Assembly: GCA_963809825.1 (NCBI GenBank)
Contig: CAWELJ010000010.1
Span: 124,001-188,000 of the forward strand
DNA from: Bog-473 sp963809825
GTDB lineage: Bacteria; Actinomycetota; Acidimicrobiia; Acidimicrobiales; RAAP-2
Direction: 5' to 3'
Length of the DNA stretch: 64,000 nt
A model generated the notes under the pieces. The model was not told where the DNA came from, ran no database searches, and saw nothing but the letters and a program-made list of their open reading frames with translations. Made by a program: the position numbers and the translations under genes. Shown in pieces: positions 59,075 to 64,000 of this stretch. Position 1 is the stretch's first letter, and each line of letters begins with the position of its first letter.

Positions 59075-59355
59075 GCGGCGGTGGAGACGCGGCGGCGCCC
59101 TCAGGGCCGCAGCCCGTACTGCTGACGTCGGCGACCGGCGGCGTCTTCACCTACGGCGACGCCCCCTACCAGGCGTCGATCCCGGGCCTCGGCCTCACCG
59201 TGAACAACATCGTGACCCTGGTCCCGAGCCCCAACGGAGGGGGGTACCTGGTCGTCGGCGGCGGCGGCGGCACCTTCGCCTTCCCCAACGAGGTCTACTC
59301 CGGCTCGCTGCCGGGCATGGGCCTGACGTTCGTGGGAGCGGCGCCGACGGGCTGA
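59071..59355 (+). CDS. small protein with two propeller-like repeats, third gene of the TA-like operon
   Basis: This 94-residue protein starts with a GTG that overlaps the PIN stop by four bases. It holds two units of the GGVFTYGDAPY ... GGGYLVV and GGGGTFAFPNEVYSG type, clearly related to the 42-residue repeats of the sedolisin at 29793-30536. No signal peptide or membrane helix is visible, so unlike that protease it is probably cytosolic. Function unknown. A perfect 14-bp palindrome, CCGGGCGCGCCCGG at 59358-59371, follows at the convergent junction. Confidence 0.6.
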   Translation: MSGGGDAAAPSGPQPVLLTSATGGVFTYGDAPYQASIPGLGLTVNNIVTLVPSPNGGGYLVVGGGGGTFAFPNEVYSGSLPGMGLTFVGAAPTG

Positions 59356-59388
59356 CACCGGGCGCGCCCGGAGGCGCCGTCGCGGCGG

Positions 59389-59598
59389 TCAGGGGCGCGC
59401 ACCCGACGCGGGCCCCTTGCTCTGCCCGAAGCGCCGCAGGCGCCGCAGCGCGCCCCCGAGGGAGCGCTCGACCGCGATGAGCTCGTGGGCCATGTCCTCG
59501 TCCCCGTTCGCCAAGGCGCCCTCCGCCAGCGCCGTGACGCGCTCGTGCAATTCGGCCAGGGTGGAGGAGAGGGAGGAGATCTCGGCGGCTGAGGTCAT
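59389..59598 (-). CDS. small helical protein of unknown function
   Basis: This 69-residue protein starts MTSAAEISSLSSTLAEL and continues with heptad-like leucines and HERVTALAEGALANGDEDMAHELIAVERSLGGALRRLRRF. The pattern is two amphipathic helices with a basic end, resembling small conserved actinobacterial proteins, but I cannot name the family. An in-frame ATG nine codons upstream (MSRIGHHHG) is an alternative start. It is divergent from hisD and converges on the TA-like operon. Confidence 0.6.
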   Translation of the reverse strand: MTSAAEISSLSSTLAELHERVTALAEGALANGDEDMAHELIAVERSLGGALRRLRRFGQSKGPASGARP

Positions 59599-59706
59599 CC
59601 CGTGATGATGGCCGATGCGGGACATCCGTCGCGCCGGCGGTGAGGTGGGGCCCGGTTGTGGCTCCGGCGGCGTATGCGGTGGAAAGGTCCACACGGGGCC
59701 CGCCGG

Positions 59707-59712
59707 TAGCCT
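59707..59712 (+). promoter_or_regulatory. -10 element of the his operon
   Basis: TAGCCT lies nine bases before the hisD ATG. The leader would be about three bases, so no histidine-leader attenuator is possible here. Confidence 0.55.
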
Positions 59713-59721
59713 TGGGTCCTC

Positions 59722-61038
59722 ATGCCCCTCCGCATCCTGGACCTGCGCGGCACGCAGCCGCCGTTCGACGCTGCCCTGCCGCGCCCGTCGGCGCCGGGTG
59801 CCGACGTCCACGACGTGGTGGCAGGGATCCTCGGGCAGGTGCGGGCCGAGGGCGACCCCGCCGTGGTCCGCTGCACGGCGGACCTGGACCAGGTCGACGT
59901 GTCCGCCGGCCTCCGGGTGCCCCGGAGCGAGCTCGAGCACGCACGGGCCACCGCCGACCCGGACCTGGTCACGGCCCTCGACGTGGCCTTCGGACGCATC
60001 CTCGCCTACCACGCCCACGAGGGCACACCACCCGGTGACCTGGTCGACGGGGGCATCGCGGTGGGGCACGTCACGCGGGCCGTCGAACGGGCCGGCATCT
60101 ACGCCCCGGGAGGCCGGGCGCGTTACCCCTCGACCGTGCTGATGTGTGCCGCGCCGGCCCGCGTGGCCGGTGTGGGGAGCATCGCCCTGTGCGTGCCACC
60201 GGCGTCCGACGGCCGGATCGACGCCGCCACGCTGTGTGCCGCCGTCGTGGCGGGCGTCGACGAGGTCTACCGGATCGGCGGGGCGCAGGCCATCGCCGCC
60301 ATGGCGTACGGCACCGAGACCGTGCCCGCCGTCGACGTCATCGCCGGGCCGGGCAACGCGTACGTCGCCGAGGCCAAGCGCCAGGTCTCCGGCGTCGTGG
60401 GCGTGGCCTCGGCCTTCGCCGGGCCGTCGGAGATCGTCGTGGTCGCCGGTCCCGATGCGCCGCCCGAGTTCGTCGCCGTGGACCTGGTCGTCCAGGCCGA
60501 GCACGGGCCCGACGGTCTCGCCTGGCTGGTCTGTTGGGACGCCACCCTCGCGGAGGCGGTTTCCGCCGAGGTGGACCGCATCGTCGCCGCCTCGAGCCGG
60601 CGCGCCGACCTCGAGGCGACGCTGGCCGCGTCGGGGATCGCCTGCCTGGTCGACGGGCCGGAGCACGCGTTGGCCGTGGCCAACACGATCGCCCCCGAGC
60701 ACCTGCAGCTCATGGTTCCCGAGGTCGAGGGGGTCGCCCTGGTGGCACGCGTGCAGAACGCCGGTGCGGTGTTCATCGGCGACTGGTCGCCGGCCAGCAT
60801 GGGGGACTACATCGCCGGGCCCAACCACGTGCTGCCGACCAACCGGACGGCGCGTTTCGCGTCGGCGCTGCGGGCCGACGACTTCCGCAAGCACCTCCAC
60901 ACCGTCCGTGTCACCCCCGAGGCGTTGCGCACCCTGGGTCCGCACGTGGTGACGCTGGCCGAGACCGAAGGGCTGCCCGCCCACGCCGACTCGGTGCGCC
61001 GCCGGCTGGCCGTCCTGGAAGAGCGGGCGGCGCAGTGA
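59722..61038 (+). CDS. hisD: histidinol dehydrogenase
   Basis: This 438-residue enzyme oxidises L-histidinol to L-histidine in two NAD+ steps. It has the signature region EVYRIGGAQAIAAMAYGTETVPAVDVIAGPGNAYVAEAKR, the base-containing IAPEHLQLM and the zinc-contact segment YIAGPNHVLPT. First gene of hisD-hisC-hisB-hisH-hisA. It ends with a four-base overlap with hisC. Confidence 0.96.
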   Translation: MPLRILDLRGTQPPFDAALPRPSAPGADVHDVVAGILGQVRAEGDPAVVRCTADLDQVDVSAGLRVPRSELEHARATADPDLVTALDVAFGRILAYHAHEGTPPGDLVDGGIAVGHVTRAVERAGIYAPGGRARYPSTVLMCAAPARVAGVGSIALCVPPASDGRIDAATLCAAVVAGVDEVYRIGGAQAIAAMAYGTETVPAVDVIAGPGNAYVAEAKRQVSGVVGVASAFAGPSEIVVVAGPDAPPEFVAVDLVVQAEHGPDGLAWLVCWDATLAEAVSAEVDRIVAASSRRADLEATLAASGIACLVDGPEHALAVANTIAPEHLQLMVPEVEGVALVARVQNAGAVFIGDWSPASMGDYIAGPNHVLPTNRTARFASALRADDFRKHLHTVRVTPEALRTLGPHVVTLAETEGLPAHADSVRRRLAVLEERAAQ

Positions 61039-62099
61039 GCGCGGTGCCGCCGGTGCGCCCGGACCTGGACCTGGCCGAGGGGTACCACTCGCCCCAGGTG
61101 GAGGCGGAGGTGCGCCTCAACACCAACGAATCTCCCTTCGCGCCCCCCGACGCGTGGCGAGAGGAGCTGCTGGCCGCGCTGGAGGAGGTGTCCTTCAACC
61201 GCTACCCCGACCGCCCCGCCACCGAGCTGCGCCAGGCGGTGGCCGACCTGCACGGGGTGTCGCCCGACGAGGTCTTCTGCGCCAACGGGTCCAACGAGGT
61301 CCTGCAGTGCCTCCTGCTCGCCTTCGGCGGGCCGAGCCGGCGTGCCCTGGTGTTCGAACCGACCTACGCCCTGCACTCGCACATCTCGCGTCTCACCGGC
61401 ACGGAGGTGGTCGAGGCGTCGCGCGACGACGACTTCCAGATCGATCCCCGCCACGCCGAAGCCGTGCTCGGGGCCGAGCGCCCCGACATCACGTTCCTGT
61501 GCTCGCCCAACAACCCGACCGGGCGCGCCGAGCCCCCCGAGACCGTCTCGGCCGTGTGCGCGGCGGCGCCCGGCCTGGTCATCGTCGACGAGGCGTACGG
61601 GCAGTTCTCCCCCTGGTCGGCGCTCGAGTTGCGCGGGCCGGCGTATCCCGGGTTGGTGGTGACGCGTACGTTCTCCAAGACCTGGGCGATGGCCGGCGCC
61701 CGCCTCGGCTACCTGGTGGCCGACCCTGCCGTCGTCACGGCGTGCGAGGCCGTGGTCCTGCCGTACCACCTGTCGGCGCAGACCCAGCTGGCCGGCCTCC
61801 TCGCCCTGCGCCACGTGCCCGAGATGGAATGGCGCGTGGCCCGGATCGCGGAAGAGCGGGGACGGGTGGCCGCCGCCCTGCACGACCTCCCCGTGGACAG
61901 CTGGCCCTCCGAGGCCAACTTCATCCTGTTCCGCCCCCGTGACCGCGACGCCGACGAGGTCTGGCGCTCGCTCCTCGCCCGGTCCATCCTGATCCGCAAC
62001 TGCGCGAGCTGGGACGGCCTGCGGGGCTGCCTGCGGGTGACGGTCGGGACAGCCGAGGAGAACGACCGCTTCCTCCACGCACTGAAGGAGAGCTTGTGA
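61035..62099 (+). CDS. hisC: histidinol-phosphate aminotransferase
   Basis: This 354-residue fold-type I PLP enzyme converts imidazole-acetol phosphate and glutamate to histidinol phosphate. It has RLNTNESPFAPP, ANGSNEVLQCLLLAFGG, CSPNNPTG, VDEAYGQFS and the PLP lysine in TRTFSKTWAMAGARLGYL. The GTG at 61035 overlaps the hisD stop; the longer open frame reaches back into hisD and is not coding. Its stop overlaps hisB. Confidence 0.95.
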   Translation: MSAVPPVRPDLDLAEGYHSPQVEAEVRLNTNESPFAPPDAWREELLAALEEVSFNRYPDRPATELRQAVADLHGVSPDEVFCANGSNEVLQCLLLAFGGPSRRALVFEPTYALHSHISRLTGTEVVEASRDDDFQIDPRHAEAVLGAERPDITFLCSPNNPTGRAEPPETVSAVCAAAPGLVIVDEAYGQFSPWSALELRGPAYPGLVVTRTFSKTWAMAGARLGYLVADPAVVTACEAVVLPYHLSAQTQLAGLLALRHVPEMEWRVARIAEERGRVAAALHDLPVDSWPSEANFILFRPRDRDADEVWRSLLARSILIRNCASWDGLRGCLRVTVGTAEENDRFLHALKESL

Positions 62100-62698
62100 C
62101 GACAACTGCCCGCCACGCCAGCAAGGAGCGTGCAACGAAGGAGACCAGCATCGACGCGACGCTCGTGATCGACGGGTCGGGCCGCACGGGCGTCACCACG
62201 GGCCTTCCGTTCTTCGATCACATGATCGAGCAGCTGGGGCGGCACGCATCCTTCGATCTCGAGGTCCACGCAACGGGTGACCTCCACGTCGACGCTCACC
62301 ACACGGTGGAGGACGTCGGCATCGTGCTGGGTGCCTGCCTGGCCGAGGCGCTGGGTGACAAGGCCGGCATCCGTCGCTTTGCGTCCATGCTGCTGCCGCT
62401 CGACGAGGCCCTGATTGAGGTGGCACTGGACCTGTCCGGGAGGCCGTACCTGGCCTACGGGCTCGACTTCGCGCCGGACACACCGGGTCTCGGTACCCCG
62501 CCCTTCGACCCGCAGCTGGCCGAGGAGTTCTGGCGCGCCTTCGCCACGGCGGCCAACCTGACCCTGCACATCAGGCGGCTGGAGGGGAAGAACACGCACC
62601 ATATGCTGGAGGCGAGCTTCAAGGGCGTGGCCCGTTGCCTGCGTGACGCCGTGCGCATCGAGGGGGGTGGCGTGCCCTCGACCAAGGGCAGCCTGTGA
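62096..62698 (+). CDS. hisB: imidazoleglycerol-phosphate dehydratase
   Basis: This 200-residue monofunctional HisB lacks the N-terminal phosphatase half found in enterobacteria. The manganese-binding repeats are present: GLPFFDHMIEQLGRHASFDL with DAHHTVEDVGI, and NTHHMLEASFKGVARCLRDAV. GTG start overlapping the hisC stop. Confidence 0.96.
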   Translation: MTTTARHASKERATKETSIDATLVIDGSGRTGVTTGLPFFDHMIEQLGRHASFDLEVHATGDLHVDAHHTVEDVGIVLGACLAEALGDKAGIRRFASMLLPLDEALIEVALDLSGRPYLAYGLDFAPDTPGLGTPPFDPQLAEEFWRAFATAANLTLHIRRLEGKNTHHMLEASFKGVARCLRDAVRIEGGGVPSTKGSL

Positions 62699-63321
62699 CG
62701 GCAGAGCCCCGTATCGCCGTCCTCGACTACGGGATCGGAAACCTCCGCTCGGCCGAGAAGGCGCTGCAGCACGTGGGAGCGGCGGCGCGCCTGGTGAGCG
62801 ACGCGGCGTCCGTGGAGGCCGCCGATGCCGTCGTACTCCCCGGCGTCGGCGCGTTCGGCGCGTGCGCGCGAGCACTGCGGGACAGCGGCCTCGAGGAGCC
62901 GGCGCGGGCGGCGCTCGCCGCGGGCGTGCCCTTCTTCGGGGTGTGCGTCGGCTTCCAGCTGCTCTACGAGAGTTCGGTGGAGAGTCCTGGCGCGCCCGGG
63001 CTCGGCGTCTTCCCCGGCGCGGTGGGACCCCTGCCTTCGGGGGTGAAGCACCCGCAGATGCAGTGGAACACCCTCGACGTGCGCGGCGAGCACGAGCCGG
63101 CGCCCCTGCGCGGGCTGGGTCCCCACCCCTGGGTGTACTTCGTGCACTCCTTCGCCCCACCGGTCGGCGACGAGACGGTGGCGGTGTGCGACTACGGCGG
63201 GCCCGTCGCAGCGCTGGTCACCCGCGGCACCCTGTGGGGCGCGCAGTTCCACCCCGAGAAGTCCGGTGCAGCCGGCCTGGCGCTCCTCGCCAATTTCGTG
63301 CGCGCGGCAGCAGGGGCCTGA
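62695..63321 (+). CDS. hisH: imidazole glycerol phosphate synthase, glutaminase subunit
   Basis: This 208-residue class I glutamine amidotransferase feeds ammonia to HisF. The catalytic Cys is in PFFGVCVGFQLLYE, the oxyanion region in LPGVGAFGACARAL, and the His-Glu pair in AQFHPEKSG. The stop shares one base with the hisA ATG. Confidence 0.95.
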   Translation: MTAEPRIAVLDYGIGNLRSAEKALQHVGAAARLVSDAASVEAADAVVLPGVGAFGACARALRDSGLEEPARAALAAGVPFFGVCVGFQLLYESSVESPGAPGLGVFPGAVGPLPSGVKHPQMQWNTLDVRGEHEPAPLRGLGPHPWVYFVHSFAPPVGDETVAVCDYGGPVAALVTRGTLWGAQFHPEKSGAAGLALLANFVRAAAGA

Positions 63322-64000
63322 TGGACCTGCTGCCCGCCATCGACCTGCGCCAGGGTGAGGCCGTCCGGCTGACCCAGGGCGACTTCGACCGTCAGCAGGG
63401 CTACGGCGACCCGGCTGCGTTGGCGATCGACTACATCGACGGCGGCGCCCGCTGGATCCACGTGGTCGATCTGGACGCCGCCCGCACGGGCGTGGCGCAC
63501 GAGCGGGCGGCGCTCGGCGAGATCGTGCGCCTGGCCAAGGCCTCCGGGGTGGCCGTGCAGGCAGGCGGGGGCATCCGCACCGAGGACGCGGCGGAGGAGC
63601 TGCTCGAGGCGACCGGGGTCTCCCGGATCGTGCTGGGCACCGCCGCCCTGGAGGATCCCGCGCTGGCCGGCCGCTGCGCGCGGCGGTGGCCGGGCCGGGT
63701 AGCCGTCGGGCTCGACTACCGGATGGGTCCCGACGGCGTGGCCGAGGCGCAGGCCCGAGGGTGGCTGGCCGCATCGGGCCGCTCGGTGACGGACCTCCTC
63801 GACGTCTGGTCCGGGGAGCCGCTCGGGGCCGTCGTGGTCACCGAGGTGGTCCGTGACGGCACCCTGGAGGGTCCCGCCGTCGAGAGCCTGGCCCAGCTGC
63901 TCGTGCGCACCGAGCTGCCGCTCGTGGCGTCGGGAGGGGTCGGGTCGACCCAGGACCTGTACCGGCTTGGCTCGCCTGCAGGCGGGCGGGCGCCGGCTGG
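63321..64000 (+). CDS. hisA: ProFAR isomerase HisA (or dual-function PriA), 3' end outside the window
   Basis: The first 226 residues of a TIM-barrel isomerase are present, cut by the window edge. It has LLPAIDLRQGEAVRLTQGDF with the catalytic Asp, VVDLDAARTG, AGGGIRTEDAAEELLEATG, a second Asp in VAVGLDYR, and VVVTEVVRDGTLEGP. In many actinobacteria this gene is PriA, which also serves as TrpF; no trpF is seen in the window, so a dual role is possible but not shown. Confidence 0.92.
   Translation, partial: MDLLPAIDLRQGEAVRLTQGDFDRQQGYGDPAALAIDYIDGGARWIHVVDLDAARTGVAHERAALGEIVRLAKASGVAVQAGGGIRTEDAAEELLEATGVSRIVLGTAALEDPALAGRCARRWPGRVAVGLDYRMGPDGVAEAQARGWLAASGRSVTDLLDVWSGEPLGAVVVTEVVRDGTLEGPAVESLAQLLVRTELPLVASGGVGSTQDLYRLGSPAGGRAPA

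Overview
The window is high-GC DNA (about 70% by eye) from an actinobacterium. Lineage clues are a mycothiol synthase gene (mshD), a polyprenol-phosphate mannosyltransferase, a GT87 glycosyltransferase, a MhuD-like heme mono-oxygenase, menaquinone genes, and the chain yebC-ruvC-ruvA-ruvB ... yajC-secD-secF-rel-hisS-aspS-rarA ... alaS-ruvX-mltG-aroE. The DGGIFxYGDAxFxGS-type repeats and threonine-rich linkers remind me of Acidimicrobiia, but that class-level placement is inference. No rRNA, tRNA, insertion sequence, prophage or CRISPR array was seen.

Layout. 1-4540: the 3' part of a giant secreted repeat protein (seven transthyretin-like repeats, one diverged and five nearly identical cadherin-like repeats, one IPT/TIG domain). 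4714-8306: purU, a membrane-anchored alpha/beta hydrolase, and an AurF-like diiron oxygenase with a TetR regulator. 8391-11475: yebC and ruvCAB. 11518-16255: an accessory block made of a 41-residue ORF, a terminator-like hairpin, an ABC exporter, and a convergent response regulator/PAS kinase pair. 16256-17029: a 774-base gap with three hairpins, one with a six-C loop. 17030-35732: housekeeping genes for protein export, stringent response, tRNA charging, DNA repair, cell wall and shikimate, with a sedolisin-propeller fusion inserted after rarA. alaS carries an apparent one-base insertion that splits it into two frames.

35758-49991: mostly membrane and envelope genes (MscS channel, two SEDS glycosyltransferases, aquaporin, GT87 enzyme, flippase-like protein, AI-2E-type permease), plus a bifunctional nuclease, a heme mono-oxygenase, an alkylsulfatase and polyphosphate kinase. 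50161-53252: a dolichol-phosphate-mannose-type synthase followed by a two-component system. 53235-57466: menaquinone genes (menF, menG), a MaoC hydratase, a VIT-family transporter and mshD. 57498-59598: nth, a candidate small RNA, and a toxin-antitoxin-like operon whose PIN protein has lost most acidic residues and which ends in a small propeller-repeat gene. 59722-64000: hisD-hisC-hisB-hisH-hisA, with hisA cut by the window end.

Many genes have a TANNNT -10 hexamer only 6-10 bases before the start codon, so their transcripts should be leaderless or nearly so. I used this to choose several starts. Inside operons most genes join by 4-base GTGA/ATGA overlaps. The less ordinary places are the leader-ORF/hairpin/exporter unit, the nth-downstream RNA, the degenerate PIN operon and the C-loop hairpin region.
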